A stretch of 64,000 nt of DNA from Edaphobacter acidisoli (GTDB lineage Bacteria; Acidobacteriota; Terriglobia; Terriglobales; Acidobacteriaceae): the NCBI RefSeq assembly GCF_014642855.1, contig NZ_BMJB01000004.1:47383-111382 (forward strand), given 5' to 3'. The stretch's first letter is position 1, and each line of letters starts with the position of its first letter. Below, one piece after another: positions 45,994 to 55,481 of the stretch. Below the pieces are notes generated by a model. The model did no database searches and was not told the DNA's origin. It was given only the letters and a program-made list of their open reading frames with translations. A program made the translations under genes and the position numbers.

Positions 45994-46045
45994 AATGGTC
46001 GGGACGACTAGATTCGAACTAGCGACCTCACCCACCCCAATCCTC
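45994..46045 (-). repeat. 52-bp direct repeat, copy B: 3' half of tRNA-Pro(GGG), att-type remnant
   Basis: Perfect copy of 33682-33733, same orientation, 12,312 bp apart. The tRNA-like part is 46040 to 45996 on the minus strand. Its right flank resembles that of copy A with gaps: TTAG-AGCAC after about 25 bp, and GCGACA-GAACGGCAAC (from 33788 in A, about 46179 in B). Copy B has about 80 extra bp including three TGGACCC repeats. Since both right flanks are related, the copies look like the same side of two related elements rather than the left and right ends of one. Confidence 0.8.
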
Positions 46046-46124
46046 GTTTTGACACAATTTGAGTAACTTAGAAGCACAAGACAAAGCGCAAAAAGAGCGG
46101 AAAAGAATCCGACGAAACACTTAT

Positions 46125-46154
46125 TGGACCCAAATTGGACCCGCAGATGGACCC
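46125..46154 (+). repeat. Three helically phased TGGACCC repeats
   Basis: TGGACCC occurs at 46125-46131, 46136-46142 and 46148-46154, start-to-start spacing 11 and 12 bp, so all three face the same side of the helix. They lie about 80 bp from the tRNA-Pro att repeat and about 200 bp before the recombinase stub. This is what one would expect of integrase arm-type binding sites, which is an inference. Copy A lacks this segment. Confidence 0.45.
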
Positions 46155-46360
46155 ACGCTGACGGTTCGCGATTATTAACGCGACACGAACGGCAACCAGC
46201 ATGGGTGTCCTCCACACCAAAAGCCAAGACGGCTTTGGTCAGTGGTTTTAAGGTTCTCGCATCTGGAATTGCTTTTAAATTCGGGGCTGGGTACTGTGGC
46301 TTGAATGCGGCGCTGTTTGCGATTTCTTGTTTCACGATTCCTCAATCATGATCTGTATGA

Positions 46361-46522
46361 ATTCCGGTTCGTTTTAGGGAGTTGGAACAGATTCAATTCC
46401 TGCTTGGCCACGTGTCCGTGCTGACCACCGAGAGGTATCTGGGCTGCAAGCAGAATCTGGAGAAGCCCGTCAATGATCGGTTCGGTTGTCTCTTCTCTCG
46501 GCCGGCCGTGGATTTACGGTAA
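46361..46522 (+). pseudogene. C-terminal stub of a tyrosine recombinase (phage-type integrase)
   Basis: The frame opens after a TGA at 46358 and reads FRELEQIQFLLGHVSVLTTE then RYLGCKQNLEKPVNDRFG, ending at TAA 46520-46522. This is the end of a tyrosine recombinase, with the late catalytic His (LLGHVS) and the nucleophile Tyr (ERYL). Only about 53 codons remain; the catalytic Arg, Lys and HxxR parts are missing, so the gene is dead. Its place about 320 bp from the tRNA-Pro att repeat marks it as the integrase of the element that used this site. Confidence 0.8.
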
Positions 46523-46818
46523 GCCCTGATACCTCCAGTTGACCTCCAACTGCCCTTATGACTGTCATTCACGAGGCGGCGACTGATCGCTTCGCTGAGC
46601 AGGCGGGTGGCTGACGGATCAACGGGCTCTCGCAAACGCGAAAAAGCAGTTCTATGAAGTTGAGAGAAATCCCTGGGACCAAGCTCGGCGAGCCACTCGT
46701 GCTCGATCTCGGAGGGCACCTTCAGGGCCTTGGCCCAGGCGGCGTGGCTGTGCTTGGTGACTTGCTTTGGATAAAGCCTTCCTCCGATATGCCGATAAAG
46801 AAGCAGGAGACGAGTCCA

Positions 46819-47034
46819 ATGATTCGGAGAATTCATGCGCAACAGGCGTTGGCTGATTCTGGTGCGAAATTTGTCACTGGGGCAATCAATGGCCTTCTGA
46901 TTTCCATTGCCCTTTGGACATTGCTCGCAATGGGTTTCTATGCGATCCATGTGGCATTTGTGGCGCACATCAACTGGACGCCCAGATCCGGGCTGTGGTC
47001 AATAATAGCAATAGCGCGCTTGCTCCACAAGTAG
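46819..47034 (+). CDS. Possible small membrane protein
   Basis: 71 residues from the ATG at 46819, with AGGAG about 10 nt upstream. One clear membrane helix (AINGLLISIALWTLLAMGFY). No family recognised. It lies in the low-density zone between recombinase stub and khpA, so it may be a chance frame. A longer opposing frame at 46393-46968 overlaps both this and the recombinase stub and is less likely. Confidence 0.3.
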   Translation: MIRRIHAQQALADSGAKFVTGAINGLLISIALWTLLAMGFYAIHVAFVAHINWTPRSGLWSIIAIARLLHK

Positions 47035-47377
47035 TGGATTATCACGAGGCGTCTGCGCATTTGGATTCGATGACCTCGATTGGGTTCGAGCTATTGAGCT
47101 GGATCCTCGCACACCATCGCTTCTATTCACCCATTTACCAGCTTCTGCCGACTGTTGATAGTGATTATAGGACAATGAACCCACTGATCAGCGGTTGCGG
47201 TTCTGACCACGAGATTCACCATGTAGTTGCATAGTCCGTAGGAAATGCTGGATTATGTTGGTCCACGCGGAGCCTGCATGATCACGATCCTGAAGGGCCT
47301 CTTTTCCGTGAGATTCCATCGCACCAAGAAAAAGCCGCTCATTTGTATGGTGAAGCCAGAGAATTACAATCTAAGCA

Positions 47378-47626
47378 ATGACAGGTCCCGAGCATATTCA
47401 ATCCTTGGTCGCCCGCATCGCGCAGAGTTTAGTGGATGATTCTCAAGCGGTAATCGTCGAAGCTGTAAAGCACGATCATGGGACACTCTTGCGTATCACT
47501 GTCGCTCCAGGCGATATAGGCAAGCTCATCGGAAGACAAGGCCGCACAGCAAACTCCTTGCGCATCATTCTTGGAGGGATGAGCAACAAGATGAAGCATA
47601 CATTTTTGCTTGACATTGGCTCATGA
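47378..47626 (+). CDS. khpA: KH-domain RNA-binding protein, KhpA type
   Basis: 82 residues. The KH core VAPGDIGKLIGRQGRTANSL carries the GxxG loop (GRQG), preceded by VIVEAVKHDHGTLLRITV and followed by RIILGGMSNKMKH. KhpA-type proteins bind RNA, often with KhpB. Normally khpA sits between rpsP and rimM; here it stands alone in an accessory region, so it may be an extra copy. Length is normal. No strong ribosome site before the ATG. Confidence 0.8.
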   Translation: MTGPEHIQSLVARIAQSLVDDSQAVIVEAVKHDHGTLLRITVAPGDIGKLIGRQGRTANSLRIILGGMSNKMKHTFLLDIGS

Positions 47627-47746
47627 GGGGCACGCATCTGACAATTGTATTTCGCAGCACGCACGATTAATCCATCTCCCACGTCTCACGAACTTGACAT
47701 TATTGCCGATTTAACTTCCAAGCAAAAAGTGCTTGGGAGGCTTCCG

Positions 47747-49939
47747 GTGAAGAGACATGAGGGCGCTGTATTCGAATTGATAACGCTTGGAATTATGATA
47801 ACCACTCTGAGCGGATCAGCTAATTTACTGGCACAGTCATCCTCTAAAGCATTAGTTGCTAAAGTCAGCTCTGCATCATCACTTCCTCCTGATCTCCCAG
47901 AGTTCAGTGGGAACGGATCTCCTACATCCGTTCCACCTATGCCGCAATCGAAGTTGATGCTTTTACAGCAAGTAGAGGTCGTGACCGAAGACAGCAAGCC
48001 TCAGATCAACCCTGATGATGGGTTAAGCCGTTTGATCAAGAGTAATGACATCAAAGTGACGGCAGGGGCATACAACGACATACCCCGTTTCCTGCAGACG
48101 TTGCCGGGAGTGGTCTTCACCAACGATTCCCGTAACACCTATCTAGTTCATGGCGGAAACGACACAGAGAACCTGTACGTAATTGATGGGGTCGAAATCC
48201 CCAATATTAACAATATCAGTACGGCCGTATCTTCTGGAGGGTTTGTTTCGATCGTCGACACTGATGCGGTGTCGTCAATCAGATTTCATGATCAACTCTA
48301 CGGTTCCGAATATTCTGGAACACTGTCCTCCGTCCTAGATATCAATACTGTAGCTCCCGAGGACACTCAGAGACATGGAGAAGTTTCTATGGGATACGCC
48401 GGCACAGGATTTGTGTTGGAGCAGCCAATAGGGAGCAGGATCGAAACGATGACCCAGTTCCGGCATAGCATCCTGAACTACTTCACAAATGATATCGGAA
48501 TTGATGGGGTCCCTAAATACGAGAATTTGCTTTCGACGGCAACGGTTACCCTGACAGAACATGACAGCATCAAATCGCTATTCCTGCTCTCTAACGATAG
48601 CTTGAATATTCAACCGAACACGCTCGACTCTCAAGATCCTGGGCTTGTGAACACAGATTATCGAGGTAGGCGCAGCACAGGCGCAGTGACTTGGCGCCAT
48701 ACTGTTCCAGCCGGTGGAAATGATTTGCAATTAAACTATTCCAGCGTAACCACCAATACATTACAGACCGATGCCTACCATCAAAGAGGTTCTGTGTACA
48801 GCGATCGCTTGAATGAGATTCCTGTGACAGCGCGGTATGATGTTTATCGCCAATATGGGTCCTATAACTTTCAGGCAGGAGCAACCGCGAACATACATGC
48901 AATCAACTACATTATCAACCAAGCATCTGGCTATCCAAGCCCCTATAGTCTCAATCCTGCGCCTGTCGATAACTCCAATGTCTCGGTATCCATGTTGCCG
49001 AGAAACTATGCGGCTTACGGGGAGGGCGGAGCAAACTGGTTCAATGCAATCCAGATACGAGGAGGGATACGCTATGAGCATTGGGGGATTAACGATTCGT
49101 CTGCTTGGATGCCTCGGGCAGATATCAGACTCCGTGCTGACGAACACTTTTCACTGTTTGGAGGTGTAGCGAGCTATAGTCAGATGCCCTCTCTTCCCAC
49201 GATGCTCGGCATCGCTCAAAATATTGCGCTTAAACCGGTCAGAGATGTCCAGAGTGAGTTTGGAATGATCTTCTCCGACGATTTTGGGGATCAGTTGGGT
49301 TTCACCTTCTACACACGTAAATATACGAAGTATCCAGTTTCCACCCAGTTCCCATCACTCAGTCTAGCTGATATCGTCGATCCCTTTGGGCTTCCGAACT
49401 TGTATATGCCGATGGTGAGCCTAGGTGAAAACAAGATCTCAGAAGGTCAAATGAGTATAACCACGAACCCAAAGAGGCGCGTCTCTGCCCAGGCAAACCT
49501 CACGGAACAAGCGGCTCTACTTAAAGCGCTAGATGGTATTTTTCGTCTTGGCAACTATGAAGAAAGGACACTTGCAAACGTTACTGGGACGTTTCGAATT
49601 AGTCGGCGGCAAACACTGACTGGACGATATAGCTATCACTCAGGAACACCATATACGCCATTTTTGCAAAACGAATCCGAACTACAGCAGCGTGAGATCT
49701 ACGATCTTGCCAATATTAACTCCCTGTACGGCAGCAAGTACGAGCGAGTTGATGTCCACTACGAGATCAACATTCCGCTCTGGGAGAATAATCTAAAGAT
49801 CTACGGTGGCGTTGACAATCTGCTAAATCGAAAGAACTATTATCAATATGTGTTACTTCCGCAATGTTATTCGTGCGGACCTTATGAGCTGACGCAGATG
49901 GGCATCTATCCAGATGGTGGAGTTGTTTGGAGTTTCTAA
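47747..49939 (+). CDS. TonB-dependent receptor-like outer-membrane protein
   Basis: 730 residues from the GTG at 47747, supported by GGAGG 6 nt upstream and a signal peptide (VKRHEGAVFELITLGIMITT, cleavage after LLAQ); a TTG at 47645 is unlikely. The plug domain is seen in FLQTLPGVVFTNDSRNTYLV then HGGNDTENLYVIDGVEIPNI, with GSEYSGTLSSVLDI following. The remainder is beta-barrel, ending in YPDGGVVWSF, a terminal Phe as in outer-membrane proteins. It lacks the carboxypeptidase-regulatory domain common at the start of acidobacterial Oar-like receptors, and is shorter than those. No TonB box is obvious. Ligand unknown. Confidence 0.85.
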   Translation: MKRHEGAVFELITLGIMITTLSGSANLLAQSSSKALVAKVSSASSLPPDLPEFSGNGSPTSVPPMPQSKLMLLQQVEVVTEDSKPQINPDDGLSRLIKSNDIKVTAGAYNDIPRFLQTLPGVVFTNDSRNTYLVHGGNDTENLYVIDGVEIPNINNISTAVSSGGFVSIVDTDAVSSIRFHDQLYGSEYSGTLSSVLDINTVAPEDTQRHGEVSMGYAGTGFVLEQPIGSRIETMTQFRHSILNYFTNDIGIDGVPKYENLLSTATVTLTEHDSIKSLFLLSNDSLNIQPNTLDSQDPGLVNTDYRGRRSTGAVTWRHTVPAGGNDLQLNYSSVTTNTLQTDAYHQRGSVYSDRLNEIPVTARYDVYRQYGSYNFQAGATANIHAINYIINQASGYPSPYSLNPAPVDNSNVSVSMLPRNYAAYGEGGANWFNAIQIRGGIRYEHWGINDSSAWMPRADIRLRADEHFSLFGGVASYSQMPSLPTMLGIAQNIALKPVRDVQSEFGMIFSDDFGDQLGFTFYTRKYTKYPVSTQFPSLSLADIVDPFGLPNLYMPMVSLGENKISEGQMSITTNPKRRVSAQANLTEQAALLKALDGIFRLGNYEERTLANVTGTFRISRRQTLTGRYSYHSGTPYTPFLQNESELQQREIYDLANINSLYGSKYERVDVHYEINIPLWENNLKIYGGVDNLLNRKNYYQYVLLPQCYSCGPYELTQMGIYPDGGVVWSF

Positions 49940-50664
49940 GAAATTGCGGTTCGGTTGACTGATTGAATCCCGGACGATGGTAATCAAATGTGGTTGCTTT
50001 GCCGAGAGTAACGCAGGTGGTACCTAAAACACATTGGAGAGCATGAGCGCTGAGGCTAAAGTGATCGGTCTGTGCCGGAAGTTAGCGTGGCATTGAACAT
50101 AGGATGTTCCGCATTGCCATAATGAGGGATCATCTACGCTGCACGATCCTGTTCTCAACCAGGATCCGAGAGGTTAATAAAAGATAAGAAGTGTTCCAGT
50201 TACGGAACTTGAGCCACTCGTGAAGGCACTCTTTGTTCACTATGATTCTCGACTAGCCGGTGCGACTTCTCCTCCTGAAGAACGACGATTAGATGCGTGT
50301 ATTCCTGATGCTCGCAGGATGCTTGGATAGGCAAAGCGGTCTGATGGCGAATTGCTTTTACGGTCAACGGTGAGGCGTCTTTCCACTGCCGCGTTGTGTC
50401 GTCAACTTGGAATGTTCGGGGCCCAAAATGAGATTATCGCCTTTACGCTGTAGTAAGCCCCGGCGTAGCCAGAGGCTGTGACATCAGGCTATATATGCTT
50501 TCGCATTTGGCCCAGCGAGCCGTCAAGTCTAGTTCATACACCGACAGGCTCGGAAACAAGTATCGCATTGACCATTCTCTAGAATGGTTGTCGGGCCGTT
50601 CCAAGACGGGACGCATTAAAATGCTGATCAACTCACTTCGAAGATCCTAAACCAAAGTCATCAG
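49940..50664. other. Gene-poor interval with a short perfect palindrome
   Basis: 725 bp with no credible gene. At 50095-50109 lies GAACATAGGATGTTC, a palindrome with 6-bp arms and 3-bp centre, in the form GAAC-N7-GTTC; it resembles an operator (LexA-like sites have related forms) but is about 600 bp from the next start. The rest may be decayed mobile DNA; no family was recognised in six frames. Confidence 0.4.
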
Positions 50665-50703
50665 ATGCCGATAGGTTGCTATGACGAAGGAGCCTCGAGT
50701 TCA

Positions 50704-53700
50704 ATGAGACCTAATCGGTATTCGACACGTGTTGTTGGCAATCTCTACACAGACGATTGCGTAGACCCCTTTCTCTCCCCGTATAATTCTGGCGTTTCTT
50801 CCGATTGCGCTGAAGCGCTGCTTTGGCTTGGACGCGTGTGGAAATATTTGGCGATCGCATGGCTTCTCACTTGTGGAATCGGAAGCGCCATCGCCGAGGT
50901 GGCCTTCGTTTTCCCTACACCAGCATCTGTAAGCGGGAGCCCTGTGGTTCAGTCTGTACCCATATTGATCCAATCCGCCGGAACCCCCGGGGGAATCAAA
51001 GTGTTGACCGAGGGAGCATCAAACTTGGACTTCACATTTTCTGGAACGACCTGTGGGTCCGGCCCTTACGTGACAGGACAGACTTGCAGTGTCTCGGTTG
51101 AATTTACCCCCAAGTATCCTGGTATGCGCTTCGGTGCGGTGGTGATGATCGCTACTGACGGCCACATCATGGCTAGTCAGAGATTGTCAGGAGTGGGAAT
51201 CGGTTCACTAAGTGTGATCTTGTCCGGTATCGTGAGCACCGTCGCTGGTAACGGGTGCGTAACAGACGTTGCGTGTCGAACGTCCGGAAGTACGCCAGCT
51301 ACGCAGGGGTCACTCAATCTGCCGATAGCTGTCGCAACCGACGGTGGTGGAGATATCTATATCTCAGATACAGCTAACAACAGAATTCGAAAAGTCGACA
51401 CTCTTGGCAACATCACGACAATAGCAGGAGCCAGCGAAAGCGCCGGCTTCTCGGGAGATGGAGGACCAGCTCTTACGGCCCAAATCAATACGCCATCTAC
51501 AATCGTCATTGACGGAGCCGGGAATATCTTTTTCTCGGATGTCGGTAACGACGCCGTTCGAGAAATAAACGTCGCAACTGGCAATATCTCGACGATCGCA
51601 GGAACCTTAGGCACGGCAGGCTTTAGCGGTGATAATGGCCCGGCAACAGCTGCCTTACTTTCTGCGCCAGAGGGCCTCGCCTTTGATGCGAACGGCAATC
51701 TGTACATTGCTGACACAGGAAACAATCGAATTCGTGAAATAGATACGAATGGCACGATTACTACAGCAGCTGGTGATGGATCAGCAGCTTATGCTGGAGA
51801 TGGTGGCCCTGCTGTTTTGGGCGAGCTCAACCAGCCCTGGGGAATTACTGTCTCTATCGATGGCAACCTTTATATCGCAGATTCCGGCAACAATAGAATT
51901 CGAGCAATCAATCTGACGACGGGGCTCTTGTCTACTGTGGCAGGCTCGAATACTGCCAGCTATTTCGGTGACGGTGGGCAAGCTTCCCATGCCCTGTTTA
52001 ATAGCCCTACAGGTGTTACAGCAGATGCAGCGGGTAATCTCTATGTGGCAGATCATGGAAACAGCGCAATCCGAAAGATAAATTACGTAAGCGGCATGAT
52101 CTCCACTATCGCTGGCAATGGAACCGGCCTCTTCAGTGGCGACGGCTCCAGCGCAAATAGAGCGACGCTGAATTTTCCCTATTCAATGATAGTTGATCAG
52201 GCTGGCAACCTCCTGATTCCGGATTACCTCGATCTGCGAGTGCGAAAGATTAGTGCAGTTCTTTCCGTAATTAGCTACCCAACAATGAAGGAGGGAAAAA
52301 CGTCGGAACCGATGTATCAGGGCATCGAGAATGATGGCAACGCGCCGCTTAATTTTAGCAACCTTATGGCGACAGGAACCACAAGCGCAACACTAGACTT
52401 CAACCCAAGTGACCCGCTTACAACAACCTGTTCGACATCGCAAGCGCTATCGGTTGGGAGCACTTGTACGCTCGGCGTCGAATTTGCTCCTGTCAACGTA
52501 GAAAGCCCTGCCGCCGGCACCTTATACGTGTCGTCAGATTCCGGCAATAGTCCCATCGGTGTTGATCTAAGTGGGAACGTGCTATCAGTCGATCCTACTT
52601 CTACAACAGTAACATCAGGGTTGAATCCTGCCAGCGTTGGCATGGCTGTTACTTTCACGGCTTTTATTTCAAGCCCAAATAGGCTTACGGGAACGGTTCA
52701 GTTTTACGACGGATCAACGGCAATAGGTGCCCCTCAACCGGTCGATCCCAATTCAAGTACAGCCACTCTCACAACATCTTTTACGGTGCCGCAAACCCAT
52801 AACATCTCAGGCGTCTATAGCGGCGACGACTATGATGCCGTAAGTACGCCGAATACTCCGGTTGCCGAGATCATTCAACAGGCGACCGCGCTCAACGTCA
52901 TCCCGTCCGCAAACCCAGTTACTGTATTCGCTCCTTTATCTTTCAGCGCGAAACTTACAGGAGGAACTACGCCCCCAGCGGGGAGCATTGTCTTTATGGA
53001 TGGAGCAACTTCTCTCGGCTCAGTGGCCCTCGATAGCAATGGTAATGCATCTTTTACGGCCCCTCCCCTAGCCGTTGGCACACACACGATCATTGCTAAG
53101 TTTGCGGGTGACTCAAATGATTTCCCGAGCCAGTATCAGCTTTCCGAAATAGTAGATCTCGCTTCAAGCGTGACGATGCTGGGTACCAACACTGCCATTG
53201 CCAAGTATTCGACGCCAATTACCTTCACTGCCACGGTAACCGGAGTCAGCTCGTCAACGCCAACTGGCAATGTCGAGTTTATGGATGGTGCAAACATTCT
53301 GGGCGCTGCCCCCTTGAGCACACTAGGTAGTGCAACCTATGTTAATTCGGCTCTCTCGGCGGGGACACACACCATAACTGCTGTTTATGAGGGAGATGCT
53401 GACTACTCGCCAAGCACTTCGACACAGATCATCACGGAAACGATCTGGCAGGTCCCGACAGTGACGGTCCTCAGCGCTAGTGCAACCAATTCAACGTCTG
53501 GTGCACCAATCACTCTGACCGCTATCGTAGCGGCTCAGGAAACCACTGTTCCGACCGGCACAGTCAAGTTCATGAATGGGAACATTCTTCTTGGTACTGG
53601 AACGCTCAGCAACGGCAAAGCAACGATTACGACCACTAACCTGGGTGTAGGAATGGACAGCGTCACAGCGATTTACAACGGCGATTCAAATGATGAGGCG

Positions 53701-54843
53701 AGCGAATCCTCCGCGGTAGCGATAACAGTTGTTCAAGCGCCCACAACTACGACCATATCATCGAGTCAAACTCCTCTTCCTACATTAACTCCTGTTGTTG
53801 TTGCTGCTTCGGTCTCCAACGGAAGCGCTCAGATACCCACTGGCTTGGTAACGTTTTCGGAAGATTCTGTGGCGATCGGCGTCGGGCAGCTTGACTCAAC
53901 AGGGGTTGCGACGATTTCACTCCAGTCGCTGCCTGCCGGGTCGCACACCTTCGTAGCCAGTTATGCCGGCGATATGCTGGATGTTCCGAGCGTATCCGCG
54001 CCCTTTACGCAGACGGTTCAGCCGCGCAGCACGACGAATGTACTCACCACCTCATCTACTTCGCTTACGGGTGGCCAACAGGTCACACTCATCTCTGTTA
54101 TCAGCCCTGCTGGGCCTCCACCGTCGACGGCTCCAACAGGGAACGTCACCTTCATGTCGGGGAATACGACACTCGCTACTAGTCCGGTCGATGCCACAGG
54201 CGTGGCTACAGTAACGGCTATTCTGCCTGGAACGAGTGCAGAAGTGTCGTCCGTCTATTCGGGAGACGCCAATTACTCCTCTTCTACTTCTTCTCCCGTT
54301 GAGGTCGCTATTGGCCCCGCTCCAGACTTCAATCTTGAAGCCACTCCAAGCTCATGGTCGATGCAGAGCAAACAGCACCTTACCCTCAAGCTCACCCTCG
54401 CATCTGTAAAGAATTTTACCGGTGCATTTTCTCTCGGTTGTCTAGGGCTTCCACAAAACGCCACCTGCACGTTTTCTGAAAATCAGCCTATGCTGCCAGC
54501 TGGCGGCACCCAGTCCGTTGATGTAACGGTCGACACCGGATCTCCGCTGCTCGGCGGAACACAGGCTCGGACTGAACAGCACACTCGCTCAGATGGGACG
54601 GTACTCTGCTTGCTTCCTGGAGCAATTGTCTTAGGGGTCTTCGGTCTCAGGAAGAAGCGGATGCGGCCAATGAAGGGCCTATTCATCGCCTTGATATCTC
54701 TGGGCCTTTTTACAACTCTTTCAGGGTGCGGCAGTATTACGAGCAACGGAACGCCCCCAGGCACTTATCACTTCCTCATAACTGCCACAGGACCGACCGG
54801 CATCTCGCAGTTCGTCGGTATCACAATGACGATCACACAGTAG
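50704..54843 (+). CDS. Giant secreted NHL-propeller / Ig-repeat protein with C-terminal membrane anchor
   Basis: 1379 residues from the ATG at 50704 (AAGGAG 11 nt upstream); an ATG at 50665 is the alternative. After a 45-residue lead comes a signal sequence (WKYLAIAWLLTCGIGSAIA). About 170-520 is an NHL beta-propeller: repeated NLYIADTGNNRIREI / GNLYVADHGNSAIRKI blades alternating with AGFSGDGGPA loops. About 525-630 looks like an Asp-box/HYDIN-type domain (NDGNAPLNFSNLMATGT). About 630-1200 holds at least six Ig-like repeats with PTGNVEFMDGANILGAAPL-type sequence. The end mirrors the 40.6-kb protein: hydrophobic helix, GLRKKRMR, second helix ending LSGCGS, beta tail. Cell-surface structural or adhesive role inferred. 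Confidence 0.85.
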   Translation: MRPNRYSTRVVGNLYTDDCVDPFLSPYNSGVSSDCAEALLWLGRVWKYLAIAWLLTCGIGSAIAEVAFVFPTPASVSGSPVVQSVPILIQSAGTPGGIKVLTEGASNLDFTFSGTTCGSGPYVTGQTCSVSVEFTPKYPGMRFGAVVMIATDGHIMASQRLSGVGIGSLSVILSGIVSTVAGNGCVTDVACRTSGSTPATQGSLNLPIAVATDGGGDIYISDTANNRIRKVDTLGNITTIAGASESAGFSGDGGPALTAQINTPSTIVIDGAGNIFFSDVGNDAVREINVATGNISTIAGTLGTAGFSGDNGPATAALLSAPEGLAFDANGNLYIADTGNNRIREIDTNGTITTAAGDGSAAYAGDGGPAVLGELNQPWGITVSIDGNLYIADSGNNRIRAINLTTGLLSTVAGSNTASYFGDGGQASHALFNSPTGVTADAAGNLYVADHGNSAIRKINYVSGMISTIAGNGTGLFSGDGSSANRATLNFPYSMIVDQAGNLLIPDYLDLRVRKISAVLSVISYPTMKEGKTSEPMYQGIENDGNAPLNFSNLMATGTTSATLDFNPSDPLTTTCSTSQALSVGSTCTLGVEFAPVNVESPAAGTLYVSSDSGNSPIGVDLSGNVLSVDPTSTTVTSGLNPASVGMAVTFTAFISSPNRLTGTVQFYDGSTAIGAPQPVDPNSSTATLTTSFTVPQTHNISGVYSGDDYDAVSTPNTPVAEIIQQATALNVIPSANPVTVFAPLSFSAKLTGGTTPPAGSIVFMDGATSLGSVALDSNGNASFTAPPLAVGTHTIIAKFAGDSNDFPSQYQLSEIVDLASSVTMLGTNTAIAKYSTPITFTATVTGVSSSTPTGNVEFMDGANILGAAPLSTLGSATYVNSALSAGTHTITAVYEGDADYSPSTSTQIITETIWQVPTVTVLSASATNSTSGAPITLTAIVAAQETTVPTGTVKFMNGNILLGTGTLSNGKATITTTNLGVGMDSVTAIYNGDSNDEASESSAVAITVVQAPTTTTISSSQTPLPTLTPVVVAASVSNGSAQIPTGLVTFSEDSVAIGVGQLDSTGVATISLQSLPAGSHTFVASYAGDMLDVPSVSAPFTQTVQPRSTTNVLTTSSTSLTGGQQVTLISVISPAGPPPSTAPTGNVTFMSGNTTLATSPVDATGVATVTAILPGTSAEVSSVYSGDANYSSSTSSPVEVAIGPAPDFNLEATPSSWSMQSKQHLTLKLTLASVKNFTGAFSLGCLGLPQNATCTFSENQPMLPAGGTQSVDVTVDTGSPLLGGTQARTEQHTRSDGTVLCLLPGAIVLGVFGLRKKRMRPMKGLFIALISLGLFTTLSGCGSITSNGTPPGTYHFLITATGPTGISQFVGITMTITQ

Positions 54844-54862
54844 CGCTGAACTGGATATTGAT

Positions 54863-55438
54863 ATGAACAGAACGATCCTGATCCTGATTTTAGAGGTTTT
54901 TTTGGCGAGCATCCCTGTGAAGAGCTTCGCCCAGGCTGTTCCTACCGCAAGTGCTCCTGGCGCTTCTGTCTCAGTAGGAGGAACATTTTCAGTGGGACAA
55001 TCCGGTTATGGGCAGAGGGTGCTCAGCGGCAGTGGAGCATACGTTGATGTCAATCCTCGACGACAAGTCGGTATTGAGGCAGAAGGCCGATGGCTCCAGC
55101 ACGACCGAATAGGAAAAACATCAGAAAGCACCTATCTTATCGGTCCGAGAATCCAGATTCGACAGGGCAGGCTTTCCCCGTATGTCAAAAGCTTGGTCGG
55201 ATTAGGATATTTTGGTTTTCCGTACAACTCGGCTCAAGGTAGGTACTTTGTCATAGCAACTGGAACGGGGGTAGACCTTAACCTGAATGAGACTGTAAAA
55301 ATCCGTCTCGTCGATATCGAATACCAGCGCTGGCCGCAGTTTACCTTCGGCACAATTACTCCTTATACAATTAGTTTTGGGTTCAGTTATCGTCTTTGCA
55401 CCGGCAGCCACACGCGGCTGGGAGCATATGACAGGTGA
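54863..55438 (+). CDS. Small outer-membrane beta-barrel protein (second copy of paired module)
   Basis: 191 residues, signal peptide MNRTILILILEVFLASIPVK to about SFAQA. Amphipathic strands: ASVSVGGTFSVGQSGYGQ, GAYVDVNPRRQVGIEAEGRW, TYLIGPRIQIRQGRLSPYVK, FVIATGTGVDLNLNETVKIR, YTISFGFSYRL. It fits the outer-membrane beta-barrel (OMP_b-brl) type of about eight strands. Begins 20 bp after the giant NHL/Ig gene, so the two are co-transcribed, repeating the arrangement at 40.6-45.9 kb. Confidence 0.78.
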   Translation: MNRTILILILEVFLASIPVKSFAQAVPTASAPGASVSVGGTFSVGQSGYGQRVLSGSGAYVDVNPRRQVGIEAEGRWLQHDRIGKTSESTYLIGPRIQIRQGRLSPYVKSLVGLGYFGFPYNSAQGRYFVIATGTGVDLNLNETVKIRLVDIEYQRWPQFTFGTITPYTISFGFSYRLCTGSHTRLGAYDR

Positions 55439-55481
55439 CATCTAGAAGGCTGGGCTATTGTCATCATGGCGGTGGATTAGC

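Noticed and set aside
33682..46045. Interpretation of the two tRNA repeats as attL and attR of a single 12.3-kb island
   Set aside because: Right flanks of both copies are homologous, which fits two same-side junctions better; kept as an alternative only.
46393..46968. Minus-strand 191-codon frame
   Set aside because: It overlaps the recognisable recombinase stub on the plus strand, has no family, and its C-terminal half is clearly antisense translation. The upper part (about 46560-46800) could be a relic but cannot be supported.
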